64,000 bases of DNA from JAVZJR01 sp037447235 (GCA_037447235.1 JBBIHC010000002.1:42022-106021); one strand, 5' to 3'; positions 34,312-43,837 are shown, counted from the first letter of the stretch. Translations and numbers: made by a program. Notes: generated by a model not told the origin, from the sequence alone.

Positions 34312-35610
34312 ATGCTTGCCGGTCTTCCATTGTCATTATTCCCAATAATACTCGTTTCACTGCCTGCCGGCGCGTGGCCGATGATCTGGCTTTCCCTCGT
34401 CACCGGGATCGCCGTTGCCATTATTTTTCAGCTGGTCTCTGCGGTGACCCAGCATCCGGAGCACAAGGCTCTGGCAAACGAAGAGCTTGCCGCACTTTTG
34501 TTTTCCGCATTCATAATCGGTTTTTGGGTGGGAAGCGACGCCTTGTTTTACAATCTTGTGGGCGCCATAACGCAGGGCGTTGCGGCAGGCCCGTCGGTTC
34601 AGGGACTGCCGACCAGCCACATTGGCCTTTCACTGCTGCAGCTTACGGTGTTTCAGGAGGAACTAAGCTCGCTTTACCTGCGCCTTTCGCTTATTGATTT
34701 CTTTATCGGCTTTATGTCAACATTGAGCTTTAACATAGGGATGCTCCCCGGCGGCATTGGCATATTTTCCATCCACATCGCACCGTATGCCGGGCTCTCG
34801 CTCATTGCCAATGCGATGGCAACGCTTATTTACGGCGTTATGCTGCTTGCGCTTTTGACCTGGGGGAAGAGGCTGCTCCTGCTATTCGCCAGCACGGCTA
34901 TACCCATCATATTCCTTCCGTTTGGCCTGATTCTGCGCGCCAATCCATTCACCAGAACAACAGGTTCGACCGTGATAGCAGTGTGTTTCGTCCTTTACTT
35001 CGTTTATCCTCTTGCGACATCGCTTTCTTTCTATTTGATATTCGACGTGTACGGCCTTAAATTCGATAATACCTATCTTGAGCAGTTTACGCCTTTCAAA
35101 ACGCTTATGGGCGAGCAGGAAATAAGCGGAATGATTGATGATATCGGCCAACGTGACAGGGCTTTGAGCGGAGCGCTGCCAGACAATTATGGCGAAGCGG
35201 AGAAACAAGCAAGCGAAATCGGGTGCGGTGTCAACCCGAACGATGGTTTACTCACAAAACTGGTTAAATACCTTTTCTGCGGCATTGACAAGCTTGTCGG
35301 CGCCGTCAGGAAGGTGCCGGTCGTCGGCAACTTTATCGGCTTGGTTTGGGATGCAATGAAGGCGATGCTATCATACAGCGGCTCCTTCTTTAAGTTCCTG
35401 TTTGGATCTGGAAGCATCCTATTGCCGGCAGGAATGACCCTTGCGGTATACACCATACTCACCGACGCCATCGTAAACATCTCCGAGCTTCTGGTTGTCG
35501 GGCTTGTCACAACAGTTTTGGAAATAATGATAAGCGTGACGATGTACCGGAACATCGCGCTTCTTATAGGCGGCGAGGCCGAGCTGATGGGGTTGTCAAA
35601 ACTCGTGTGA
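34312..35610 (+). CDS. VirB6/TrbL-like polytopic membrane protein 1 of 6
   Basis: A 432-residue protein with about nine to ten hydrophobic segments. The N-terminal hairpin has the loop EHKALANEELAALLFSAF (about 50-67), the central motif is LRANPFTR (208-215) after a hydrophobic FLPFG, and a C-terminal pair of helices ends in AELMGLSKLV. The central motif and layout match the five proteins that follow and recall the channel subunits VirB6/TrbL (inference). A loop of some 100 residues after the motif carries two Cys. It starts an operon after a TTTTTAAG promoter-like box. Confidence 0.62.
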   Translation: MLAGLPLSLFPIILVSLPAGAWPMIWLSLVTGIAVAIIFQLVSAVTQHPEHKALANEELAALLFSAFIIGFWVGSDALFYNLVGAITQGVAAGPSVQGLPTSHIGLSLLQLTVFQEELSSLYLRLSLIDFFIGFMSTLSFNIGMLPGGIGIFSIHIAPYAGLSLIANAMATLIYGVMLLALLTWGKRLLLLFASTAIPIIFLPFGLILRANPFTRTTGSTVIAVCFVLYFVYPLATSLSFYLIFDVYGLKFDNTYLEQFTPFKTLMGEQEISGMIDDIGQRDRALSGALPDNYGEAEKQASEIGCGVNPNDGLLTKLVKYLFCGIDKLVGAVRKVPVVGNFIGLVWDAMKAMLSYSGSFFKFLFGSGSILLPAGMTLAVYTILTDAIVNISELLVVGLVTTVLEIMISVTMYRNIALLIGGEAELMGLSKLV

Positions 35611-35614
35611 TGCT

Positions 35615-37150
35615 ATGAAAAAAATGCTGGTTCTGCTATTCCTTTTCTCCTTCGTTTTCCCGCAGCAGGCAGACATAGTTGGAAAAACCTCTGAATGGGC
35701 AGGCATAATCCAGGGCCTGCTTATAGGCCTGGTTATGCTTGCGGCCATACTTTCAGCCACTGCATACGTCGTGGCTGGCTTTTTCGGCGCGGAAACCCGC
35801 GCAAGGATACAGCAATGGGCGCAGAACCTTATTGCGGCAAGTTTCATTTCGCTCATTGTCCTTGCAGTGCTTTATCTGGTGATGCCGGACTATATGACAG
35901 GCGGCGTGCCGTCTGCTGATTTGGCCGGAATATTGCTTGAATTAATCAGGCTGGCGCGGGACGCGCTTTTTAACCTCATCGTTCTTCTGATAATCATATC
36001 AGTGCTTGTCTATGCGGCCGGCCAGCTTTTCGGCGCGGAAACGAGAGCGAGGGCAACTGTCTGGTCGCAGGCAACAATAGCCGCCACCATTGTCGCCGCC
36101 ATCATCTATGTCCTGTTGTTTGAGATAATCCCTGCCCTCTTTGATGTCCAGCTGCCGATACCGGCAATGGACATATACCAGCCGGTAATCATCCTCACGG
36201 TCCTCCTGATGGGGATGATAGTCCTGATTACCTATCTTGGCGCGCGCATCTTGCGCATCCCGGAATGGGAAGCTTATCTTGCGGTGGAGCTGTCTGATCT
36301 TGTCACCGCCCTTCTTATCGTGCTTTTTGTCGCCGGCCTTTTCTCTGTCAGCACGGAATTCGCAAATTCACTCATTAAAACTTTCGGCCTTGGTGTTGTT
36401 GGTAGTGCGCAAAGCCCTCCGGAAGCCGCAGCAAAAATACTCAACAGCATAATAAAAGATGTTGAGGAGGCAAGGACCGACATGTACACGATACAGATGT
36501 GCACATCAATACTGAACACTTTCTACAAACGGCCCGGAGAAGCCGCGCTTAGTGTTGTTTATAAGCTCTTTCCTGGCATAGACCTGTTCGCGACGATGTC
36601 CGGCGCGGTGGTCGGGAGCCTGATAATGCTTGAAGCAAGCCTTAAGGCGCAGCTGGAGCTGATACAGCTGGTAGACGCGCTCACTCCGGTCCTGCTGCTG
36701 CCTGCCGGAATCGTTCTGCGCTTTTTCCCTCCGACAAAAGATGCCGGCTCTTTCCTGCTTGCTGTTGCAATCAGCCTGCAGATCGTTTTCCCGTTGACAT
36801 ATGTCATAAACGCAAAAGTCTTTGATGAAATCGGCATAGTTTATCACAGGCCTTCAGGCCTGATCGCGATGCTGTGCGGCGTGGATTTCTTCGCCGCCAG
36901 CATTCCATCCCTTCTCATTCCAAAAATAGCCGGCATATTCAGCACCTCGCTTGCAAGCAGCCTTGCTGCCGTTATCACCCCGCTTTTGTCCGAGGGTTCG
37001 CTGTCAGCCATGAAGATAATAGAGTACCTTGCCATAATAGATTACACGGCTACCGTCTCGCTCTTCGGTTTTTTCGCTCCAAGCATATCCATGGTTTTTA
37101 CGGTTGCGTTTATAAACGCCTTGACCAAATTGATAATAAAAAGGGATTAG
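35615..37150 (+). CDS. VirB6/TrbL-like membrane protein 2 of 6, with duplicated hairpins
   Basis: A 511-residue protein, the longest of the set. A cleavable-looking signal peptide (MKKMLVLLFLFSFVFPQQ) is followed by two near-repeats of a two-helix unit with GAETRARxxxWxQ loops (residues 58-70 and 140-152) and a weaker third unit at 205-245. The common motif is LRFFPPTK (368-375), and helices after it run to about 405. The end lacks the clear LxxLI tail. Duplication resembles VirB2-like hairpins, but that is resemblance only. It follows protein 1 by four bases. Confidence 0.62.
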   Translation: MKKMLVLLFLFSFVFPQQADIVGKTSEWAGIIQGLLIGLVMLAAILSATAYVVAGFFGAETRARIQQWAQNLIAASFISLIVLAVLYLVMPDYMTGGVPSADLAGILLELIRLARDALFNLIVLLIIISVLVYAAGQLFGAETRARATVWSQATIAATIVAAIIYVLLFEIIPALFDVQLPIPAMDIYQPVIILTVLLMGMIVLITYLGARILRIPEWEAYLAVELSDLVTALLIVLFVAGLFSVSTEFANSLIKTFGLGVVGSAQSPPEAAAKILNSIIKDVEEARTDMYTIQMCTSILNTFYKRPGEAALSVVYKLFPGIDLFATMSGAVVGSLIMLEASLKAQLELIQLVDALTPVLLLPAGIVLRFFPPTKDAGSFLLAVAISLQIVFPLTYVINAKVFDEIGIVYHRPSGLIAMLCGVDFFAASIPSLLIPKIAGIFSTSLASSLAAVITPLLSEGSLSAMKIIEYLAIIDYTATVSLFGFFAPSISMVFTVAFINALTKLIIKRD

Positions 37151-37151
37151 C

Positions 37152-38480
37152 ATGGCCGACCCTGTTGCGCTTATGATTGAGAGCCTGATGCAGAATTATC
37201 TGGGGGTCGCGGGAATGGCCTTCGGCCTAGCAATCTCTCTCGCTTCCCTGGTTTATCTGGTCGGCTCTGCCCTGATGAATGAAAAAATAAAGCTTTGGGC
37301 CAAGATGGAGTTATATGAGATCTTCTTCTCTGCAGTCATAATAGTGCTGATATTCATGCTTGTTCCGGTAGCCAGTGACATAACCAACGCTGCGCTGAAT
37401 ATAGGGGCAGGCGGCACTTCGGTTACCTCTGCCTACATAAAGATTCCAACAGCAAGCGGCTATAGCGAGGAGTATGTTGACCTTTGTTCTGACCGGCCCA
37501 TCTTTGGTTATGAGAACATCAGCGCCTGCCATCTCAGGCTGGCGATATATTATTTTCGGACCCTGTACGAGGAGGGGAGGGTTTTTGGCTATAATATTCT
37601 AAGAACGTACTCGTGGACCTCATTTCTATCTGAAACCTCAGTTACAATCCAGGCAATCAGTGAAAAGATGGGAATGGTTATGTGGGTGCCTTGGAAGGGC
37701 CTTTTTGTTATGCGAAACCAAGCGCTGGAATTCTGTTTCAATTGGATAGTTCCGCTGATGACCCTCAACAAGTTTCAGGAGATATTTTTGAAGTTCTTTG
37801 CTGTTGCCGCATTCCCGATTCTGGTTGTTCTCGGGGGCCTGCTCCGCACATTCACATTCACGCGCCGGCTTGGCGGCCTGCTTCTCGGCCTTGCGATTGC
37901 CTGTTATTTCATCTATCCTGCGATATACGCATTGGGCGGCCTGCTTATTATAGAAATAAAAAACGAGGCGAGAGCTGAATGGCTCGCAAATAACAATGCC
38001 AATCCTTACGGGAGCAACGACCCGCCGATAATAAACACGCTTTTCATAAACCAGAGCGATGAGATTAAGATAGGGGAAGTCGGGATACTCGGCAAGTATG
38101 GCGATATTGAGAAGGAGATGATGAAGCGGGACTGGCAAAAGGAGTATGACAGGCAAGCGAGAGAAGAGGAGCTGAGAAAAAATGCCGCTCCCCAGATGGA
38201 CCTTGGCGAGAAAGTAGGGGATGATAATGAAAAAGAGGGTTTGCTGATGAGAATAGCATCTTTCATCAAGGCTTTCTTTTCGTTTTTGTTCAGCCGTAAT
38301 TTTCTTTTGGATACTACCGCGTGGAATGACGGTGGTTACATAGAAGTGACCGCACGCTTCACCTTCTTTTCCATTCTCTTTTCCCTGTTCGCAATATTCG
38401 GCACCATTGCTTCAATACGCTCGCTCACAATGACTCTTGGCGGCGATATTGAGCTTGCCGGCTTGACGAGGCTGATATGA
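37152..38480 (+). CDS. VirB6/TrbL-like membrane protein 3 of 6
   Basis: A 442-residue protein with an N-terminal hairpin (MNEKIKLWAKMELYEIFFSA, residues 42-61), a mid-region with Cys, and the motif LRTFTFTR (231-238) in a cluster of four hydrophobic helices. A hydrophilic stretch (about 275-365) precedes a final membrane region, ending ELAGLTRLI. It starts one base after the stop of protein 2. No signal peptide is present. Its ATGA-type end overlaps the next start. Confidence 0.62.
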   Translation: MADPVALMIESLMQNYLGVAGMAFGLAISLASLVYLVGSALMNEKIKLWAKMELYEIFFSAVIIVLIFMLVPVASDITNAALNIGAGGTSVTSAYIKIPTASGYSEEYVDLCSDRPIFGYENISACHLRLAIYYFRTLYEEGRVFGYNILRTYSWTSFLSETSVTIQAISEKMGMVMWVPWKGLFVMRNQALEFCFNWIVPLMTLNKFQEIFLKFFAVAAFPILVVLGGLLRTFTFTRRLGGLLLGLAIACYFIYPAIYALGGLLIIEIKNEARAEWLANNNANPYGSNDPPIINTLFINQSDEIKIGEVGILGKYGDIEKEMMKRDWQKEYDRQAREEELRKNAAPQMDLGEKVGDDNEKEGLLMRIASFIKAFFSFLFSRNFLLDTTAWNDGGYIEVTARFTFFSILFSLFAIFGTIASIRSLTMTLGGDIELAGLTRLI

Positions 38481-39670
38481 TGAGAAGATTGTTTTTCTTG
38501 TTTTTGCTTGCTGGCATTTGTTTTGCCCAACAGCAGCCTTCACAGTCTGATTTCACCGATTTTGTGAATGATGTTTTTGACGGGATGGAGACCAGCGGCA
38601 GGCTTTTTGTGCAGGGGGCCGCAGGCGGCGCCAGCACCATCGGCCAGATGTTTGACGCTTTTTCCTCAGCCGGCTGCGACGTTGGTCCTGTGAGTACCGA
38701 ATATTTCTATATGACCTATTTTGCCGTGATTATCGTGCTTTTTGCCATAACCACTCTCTATCTTTTCGGCCACCTGTTGCAGATGCCGAACATGATAGCA
38801 TTCGCAAAAAGCGAGTATTTCCAGGCAGGGATTCTCATAGTCCAGCTTGGGTTTAATATGGCGGCGCTCTTCGCAGGAGATCTGTTTTTTCGTTTGATGA
38901 CGCAGAATGTCCCGCCCAGCGATATTGTCTATGGCGGAAAAACGCTTATTATAGATGCTGCTATTGCGTTTTCCCGCCTTATGGTATTTGAGATATCAAA
39001 GAACTACAGCGGTATCGTGTTTTTCAATATGGTTTTGCATACCCTTTACGCGGCCACAATGTATATAGGCACGAATTTTCGTTCTATGTACAACTTCAAC
39101 CTTGGCACTGCCCTGAAGCCTTTTATGGACCTTGCAGGCATGGGGCTGCAGACGCTTTCCATCGCGTTGGGAGAATGGCTGGTCCACATAATCGTGCTGT
39201 GTTTCATAAAAAAATGGACCTGGACGATATTCATTCCGATATCGGTGTTTCTCCGCGCATTCCCCCAGACAAGGCAGGTCGGGGTTGCCCTTATGATGCT
39301 TGTGTTTGCGCTGTCTTTTTTCTATCCGCTTATGTTCATACTTACCTATGAAACGCACAAACTGCTTTCGCCATACCTTGTTGATCCTTTTACTGAGCTG
39401 AAGAACATGGCGACGCAGACAGGATTTTTTACCAATGCCGCCATGATACTTGCGATGGCACTTTTGGGCGGAGGCGCGATAGTGCCGGTGATAGGCAACA
39501 TCGCCATCCTTGCGCTGTATGACCTTTTTAAGAACGTTGCTTATTACGTAATAATCATGAGCCTGGTGATGCCATTTTTCACGATATTTATTACGCTGAC
39601 AGCGGCGAGGGAATGGGCAAAGGCAGCAGGCGTGGATGTCAATTATATGTCATTCCTTAAGATAATATGA
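38477..39670 (+). CDS. VirB6/TrbL-like membrane protein 4 of 6
   Basis: A 397-residue protein with signal peptide MMRRLFFLFLLAGICFAQQQ, an exported-looking Ser/Gln/Asp-rich segment, the hairpin module (MIAFAKSEYFQAGIL, 106-120), the motif LRAFPQTR (259-266) and a terminal hydrophobic region. Its end is DVNYMSFLKII, a variation on the shared tail. The start overlaps protein 3 (ATGA). It ends ten bases before protein 5. Confidence 0.62.
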   Translation: MMRRLFFLFLLAGICFAQQQPSQSDFTDFVNDVFDGMETSGRLFVQGAAGGASTIGQMFDAFSSAGCDVGPVSTEYFYMTYFAVIIVLFAITTLYLFGHLLQMPNMIAFAKSEYFQAGILIVQLGFNMAALFAGDLFFRLMTQNVPPSDIVYGGKTLIIDAAIAFSRLMVFEISKNYSGIVFFNMVLHTLYAATMYIGTNFRSMYNFNLGTALKPFMDLAGMGLQTLSIALGEWLVHIIVLCFIKKWTWTIFIPISVFLRAFPQTRQVGVALMMLVFALSFFYPLMFILTYETHKLLSPYLVDPFTELKNMATQTGFFTNAAMILAMALLGGGAIVPVIGNIAILALYDLFKNVAYYVIIMSLVMPFFTIFITLTAAREWAKAAGVDVNYMSFLKII

Positions 39671-39680
39671 AGGTGGATGG

Positions 39681-40745
39681 ATGCTTGGCGCAGAACAGAT
39701 TTTAGGTACGGCCGCAACCGGCGGTTTTTGGGATATTGCCGGCCATTGCGGTTATGCGCTTATTGTTTCATCAGTCGTGCTTGTTTTCATGTACTTATGG
39801 GCCGTCCTATGGAGAAACCAGCAGATGATCGGTACGGTAAAGCTTGAGATAAGCGAGTTGTTCGTTTCCGCCATTCTTGTTTCCTTTGTAGTCGGGCTTG
39901 TTGGAGCCCTAGGCACCCTATCAGTAGAGACCTTCCTGCCGCAAACTATGGTTCCGCCTGGCGCGCAGGGAAAGAACATTTATGTGGTTTCTGAAGACTA
40001 TTTTATTGAGGTCAAGAAAACTTTTGTCGGATGGATAGAGACGACTTACCTGTTTGCCATAATCAGCGACTCTTTTGCCAGCGTCACCCCGTACACCAAG
40101 CCGTTCGGGGTCGGTTTTGTTTCCTCCCCGCTCGCAGGCCTTGGCTATCCGATAAAACAACTTCTCTCCAACAGCCTGCTTGCCCTTATGATAGCGTATT
40201 TGATAAATTATGCGCAGTACCTTACATACCTCTTTGCGCTCCAGGCTTTCCTGAAGTATTATCTTCCTTTTGGCCTGTTCCTGCGCTGCTTTACCCCGAC
40301 AAGAAAGATTGGCGGAAGCATAATTGCGGTTTCTGCTGCCTTGGTTCTTGTTTTTCCTGTCTTGACAGTTATCAGTTATGCGATATTTTTTTCTTCAGAC
40401 GGCCCGATTGCGGTCTTTAACACTTTTTTTAATTCCGGTCTTTTGTCCACTACCCTGAGCGAAGTTGGCGCAACAATAAAGGAGACCCTGCTGAAGCCGG
40501 AGAATCTTTCCATCTGGTCTTTTTTGCTTTTGCCCCTCTATGTCATTGTGGCTTTCATGAAATCCCTGTTCGGCGGATTGTTTTTCGTGGTGTTCGCGGC
40601 GGCAGGGGGCATAATCGCGCGCGCATTCTTGATAGGATACATAATGCCAACATTCAACATTCTCGTGCTTGTCCAGGCCGCGCGCGGCCTAAGCAAGTCC
40701 TTCGGAGAAGAAATAGACATAAGTTCGCTGACAAGGTTGATATGA
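39681..40745 (+). CDS. VirB6/TrbL-like membrane protein 5 of 6
   Basis: A 354-residue protein, the smallest of the set. A hairpin (MIGTVKLEISELFVSAI, 49-65) and the motif LRCFTPTR (201-208) preceded by LPFGLF are followed by about four membrane segments, ending EIDISSLTRLI. AAGGTGG lies ahead of the ATG at 39681. The stop overlaps the start of protein 6. The compact size makes it the best guide to the core architecture. Confidence 0.62.
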   Translation: MLGAEQILGTAATGGFWDIAGHCGYALIVSSVVLVFMYLWAVLWRNQQMIGTVKLEISELFVSAILVSFVVGLVGALGTLSVETFLPQTMVPPGAQGKNIYVVSEDYFIEVKKTFVGWIETTYLFAIISDSFASVTPYTKPFGVGFVSSPLAGLGYPIKQLLSNSLLALMIAYLINYAQYLTYLFALQAFLKYYLPFGLFLRCFTPTRKIGGSIIAVSAALVLVFPVLTVISYAIFFSSDGPIAVFNTFFNSGLLSTTLSEVGATIKETLLKPENLSIWSFLLLPLYVIVAFMKSLFGGLFFVVFAAAGGIIARAFLIGYIMPTFNILVLVQAARGLSKSFGEEIDISSLTRLI

Positions 40746-41890
40746 TGAAAAAGATGTCGTTTGTTTTGCTGGTCCTTTTTGCATTGGTTTCGGCACAGCA
40801 ATCCGGTTTTCTTCGTTCTTCTTATGCCGAGTGGATGCCGCTTGCGATAGTCATCGCCGGCATCTCAGTGGTCGCCTCTGCGGCTCTTATTGTTCTTTCC
40901 AGGATGTTTTCCCTGAAAAATCTTGAGCAGATGGCAAAGGCAGAGTTCGTGTTTGCGATGTCAACCGTTGCAATTGTTATGTTTGCCGGAATCATCGTGG
41001 CAATTGGCGAGCCGTTTTTGGTAAATAACATACTTTCAACCGCTTATTTCGCGACATTCGGCTGCTTTACCTCTGTGCCTCTTCCTAACGCTCACACCCC
41101 AATGGATGTTGTCATGCTTTATCTTGAGCCGCCAAAGAAATGCGCCCAGACTGTCCTTGATACGCTTTATTATGTAAGCATCTATGTTGAGGCTGCGAGT
41201 TCGTGGTACGGTGAAATTTATATGAGCGACCTTGCCACTGGTTTTGGGTTTAAGCCGATTTCGGAGAGGATAAAGAACACCGCCGCAAACCTTTTTTTCT
41301 ACCTATACGCTTATTACATTCTGGCATATGTATTGAAATTCATCGCAGCTTTTGGAGGTTTTTTCTTCACTGTCGGCATCGCTCTCCGCGCGTTTCCCCC
41401 AACCCGCGGCGCAGGCGCGTATTTTATGGCGGCAGCCGTAGGCTTCTATTTTGTTTTCCCGGCAGTTTATGTAATATTTTCTGCACTCACCTTGCCTTAC
41501 AGCTGGTCAACAACAGAATTGACGAGCGGGACTTACCAGAACCCTGCGGCTTCGGCTTCATCATGCACTCCTGAAAATATAGACAAGCATTACGAGCAGC
41601 TTTGCATACGTCCTGATGTCCAGGGCCTTGAGGAGGCGGGCGTTGGCGGGGATTTCAACAGCGTTATGGAGGCGGTCCAGATCCTGAAAGCATTCAAGGA
41701 TGTGCTGACCGGTTTTCTTGACCCTTCGCCAGACAGCGGAATCACCAGCCTCATCAACAGGATGATAAATGCCGTTTGCATCGTCCCCATCGTCGCCATG
41801 GTTATAACAATGACCTTTGTGCTTAACAGCACCAACCTTTTTGGCGGCAACATTCCTGAAATAGGAAGGGGGCTGGTAAAGCTCATATGA
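40742..41890 (+). CDS. VirB6/TrbL-like membrane protein 6 of 6
   Basis: A 382-residue protein with signal peptide (MMKKMSFVLLVLFALVSAQQ), a hairpin loop (LEQMAKAEFVFAMSTVAIV), the motif LRAFPPTR (215-222) and an outer loop with Cys (SASSCTPENIDKHYEQLC). The end GRGLVKLI keeps the shared tail. ATGA overlap with protein 5 and a 66-base gap to RuBisCO indicate this is the end of the operon. A TTTTAAGC box inside the gap gives RuBisCO its own promoter. Confidence 0.62.
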   Translation: MMKKMSFVLLVLFALVSAQQSGFLRSSYAEWMPLAIVIAGISVVASAALIVLSRMFSLKNLEQMAKAEFVFAMSTVAIVMFAGIIVAIGEPFLVNNILSTAYFATFGCFTSVPLPNAHTPMDVVMLYLEPPKKCAQTVLDTLYYVSIYVEAASSWYGEIYMSDLATGFGFKPISERIKNTAANLFFYLYAYYILAYVLKFIAAFGGFFFTVGIALRAFPPTRGAGAYFMAAAVGFYFVFPAVYVIFSALTLPYSWSTTELTSGTYQNPAASASSCTPENIDKHYEQLCIRPDVQGLEEAGVGGDFNSVMEAVQILKAFKDVLTGFLDPSPDSGITSLINRMINAVCIVPIVAMVITMTFVLNSTNLFGGNIPEIGRGLVKLI

Positions 41891-41956
41891 CTTTCAGATC
41901 GCCGTGCTTTTGCAAAAGAGTTTTAAGCGTTTCGTGCACATTAGCATCGATGCCAT

Positions 41957-43366
41957 ATGGCTTATGGAGGGTGCTCTTATCTGGATTTTGGTTACGGGCC
42001 GACAGAAGATGATTTTGTGGTGCTCGTTTGGGCGAAAGGCACCGAGAAAATAGAGAAGCTGGCAGAGGCAATAGCTGCTGAAAGCAGCGTCGGCTCCTGG
42101 ACAAAGCTCAAAACGATGAATGATTTTGTATGGAAGCATTATCGCGCAAGGGTCTATGAAATAATCAAAAGCGGCGAGAAGGCAGGCTTCATAAAAATCG
42201 CGTATCCGATGGAGCATTTTGACAAGAAGAACGTGTCCCAGCTGTTTGCTTCGGTTTTTGGGAATATCTTTGGCCTGAAGGAGCTTGAGGAGCTGTACAT
42301 CTTTGACATTTCAATACCGCTTAAATACCAGAAGCAATTCAGCGGGCCATACGCTGGCGTTGAGGGCATAAGAAAAATTGTCGGAACGCAAAAAAACAGG
42401 CGGCCGCACGTCGGGACCATAGTGAAGCCAAAAGTTGGGCTTGCGCCATCTGAGTGGGCGAATGTTGCGTATCGGTCTTATCTTGGTGGGCTTGATCTGG
42501 TAAAGGACGACGAAAATCTTGTTGATCAGGATTTCTGCAAATGGAAAGACAGGCTGCACACTGTAATAAAAGCCATAGAGAAGGCAGGCGGGGAAACAGG
42601 CCAGAATCACGTTTACTCTTCAAACATAAGCGACAGATTTGGCAGGATGGCTGAGCGGCTTGATTATCTCAAAGAGATGGGCCTTCAAAAAAATGTTTTC
42701 GTTATGCTTGATGTATATGTGATGGGCATCGGCGCGCTGCAGGACATTTTGGGGCTTACCAGAAAGTACCGGTTCGCGACGCACGGCCACCGCGCAGGAT
42801 TTGCCGCTTCAAACCGGGGCAGTTTTGGAATAAATTACCAAGTTTATGAAAAGTTCTACAGGCTTTTCGGAATAGACCAGCTGCACATCGGCACCGGCGT
42901 AGGCAAGATGGAGGGCTCACCGCTTTTCATAAAAAGGCTTCACGACATTGCTGAAAAAGAGGCGCTCGGCGAGAAGCCCCATCTCGGCTCGCTTGCGATG
43001 AAATTCGCGCCGCACATAAAGCCCGTTTTATCAATCGCCTCGGGCGGAATAGATGCCGGAAGGGTGGATGCCCTTGTTGCGCTGCACGGAAATGACACAA
43101 ACATCCAGGCAGGCGCCGGAGTGCATGGCCATGCGGGCGGCACTGTTGCGGGGGCAAAATCAATGAGGCAGGCGGTTGACGCGGTGGTTGAGGGCGTGCC
43201 TGCTCCGGAGTACGCCAAGACGCATCCTGAGCTCAGGCAGGCGCTGAAGCAGTGGGGCTATTTTGACCCAAAAAAAATAATTAAGGAGCTGGCTTCTGAA
43301 AAAGCCATAGGAAAAAAAACAATGCGTGCCCTTAGGCTCCGGGGAAGGGCTGGAATAAATCTGTAA
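41957..43366 (+). CDS. rbcL: RuBisCO large subunit, form III (archaeal)
   Basis: A 469-residue form III-type RuBisCO converting ribulose-1,5-bisphosphate plus CO2 to two 3-phosphoglycerates. Active-site residues are intact: E42 (ESSVGSWT), K157 and K159 (GTIVKPKVG), carbamylated-type K183 with D185 and E186 (KDDE), H278-R279, H310, loop-6 K317 (GTGVGKMEG) and S362-GG. It acts with AMP phosphorylase (62126) and R15P isomerase (61184), as in the archaeal AMP-degradation route. No small subunit is near. The N-terminus is short; a start upstream is not excluded. Confidence 0.95.
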   Translation: MAYGGCSYLDFGYGPTEDDFVVLVWAKGTEKIEKLAEAIAAESSVGSWTKLKTMNDFVWKHYRARVYEIIKSGEKAGFIKIAYPMEHFDKKNVSQLFASVFGNIFGLKELEELYIFDISIPLKYQKQFSGPYAGVEGIRKIVGTQKNRRPHVGTIVKPKVGLAPSEWANVAYRSYLGGLDLVKDDENLVDQDFCKWKDRLHTVIKAIEKAGGETGQNHVYSSNISDRFGRMAERLDYLKEMGLQKNVFVMLDVYVMGIGALQDILGLTRKYRFATHGHRAGFAASNRGSFGINYQVYEKFYRLFGIDQLHIGTGVGKMEGSPLFIKRLHDIAEKEALGEKPHLGSLAMKFAPHIKPVLSIASGGIDAGRVDALVALHGNDTNIQAGAGVHGHAGGTVAGAKSMRQAVDAVVEGVPAPEYAKTHPELRQALKQWGYFDPKKIIKELASEKAIGKKTMRALRLRGRAGINL

Positions 43367-43391
43367 ATTTAAAAGGAAAAGCCCGCGGATT

Positions 43392-43589
43392 TCAGGCATG
43401 GTTCTTTGCGCGCATGCATTTTGCATACGCTTTGCCGTAGTCTATTATCAGCTTTGATATGCTCTCGCTCATCGGATAGAAGCAGAAAAAATGCTTCCCA
43501 ACCGCAGTGGAGCCGTCGCAACCGCGTTTTTGGCAAAGAGCCGACAACTGATTGTATAATATTCTATCAACACATACTTTTTTGTCCAT
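43392..43589 (-). CDS. Small Cys-containing hypothetical protein
   Basis: A 65-residue protein with five Cys (residues 6, 19, 24, 36, 58) in a helical layout. A strong AAGGTGGT ribosome site just ahead of the ATG at 43589 supports it as real. It converges with RuBisCO (gap 25 bases). Paired Cys may bind metal or form disulfides. The family is unknown. Confidence 0.5.
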   Translation of the reverse strand: MDKKVCVDRILYNQLSALCQKRGCDGSTAVGKHFFCFYPMSESISKLIIDYGKAYAKCMRAKNHA

Positions 43590-43837
43590 ATAACCACCTT
43601 TTAATTATCATACTGCCTGTTTGTCTTCAAACTTATTTTTTCTGGTCACCGCTTTAACTCTTGGATGAAAAAGTTTTTAAAGTGATTTATTGTGGAAGTT
43701 GCCATTAAAATTAACCAAAAACGCATGCGCAATATATAAAAATGTTTTGCAGCAAAAGAGAGAACTACGAACCCTGCTGCTGGATCGGTTTGCTAATGCT
43801 TTATCTGGCTTTTGGTTTATCTGTCTGGAGGTGCATT

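Noticed and set aside
37638..38156. Minus-strand frame of 172 residues inside membrane paralog 3
   Set aside because: Mirror frame of a strongly hydrophobic gene. No start site and no motif.
43406..43657. Plus-strand frame of 83 residues after RuBisCO
   Set aside because: The opposite-strand 65-residue gene has a strong ribosome site at the right distance. This frame has none.
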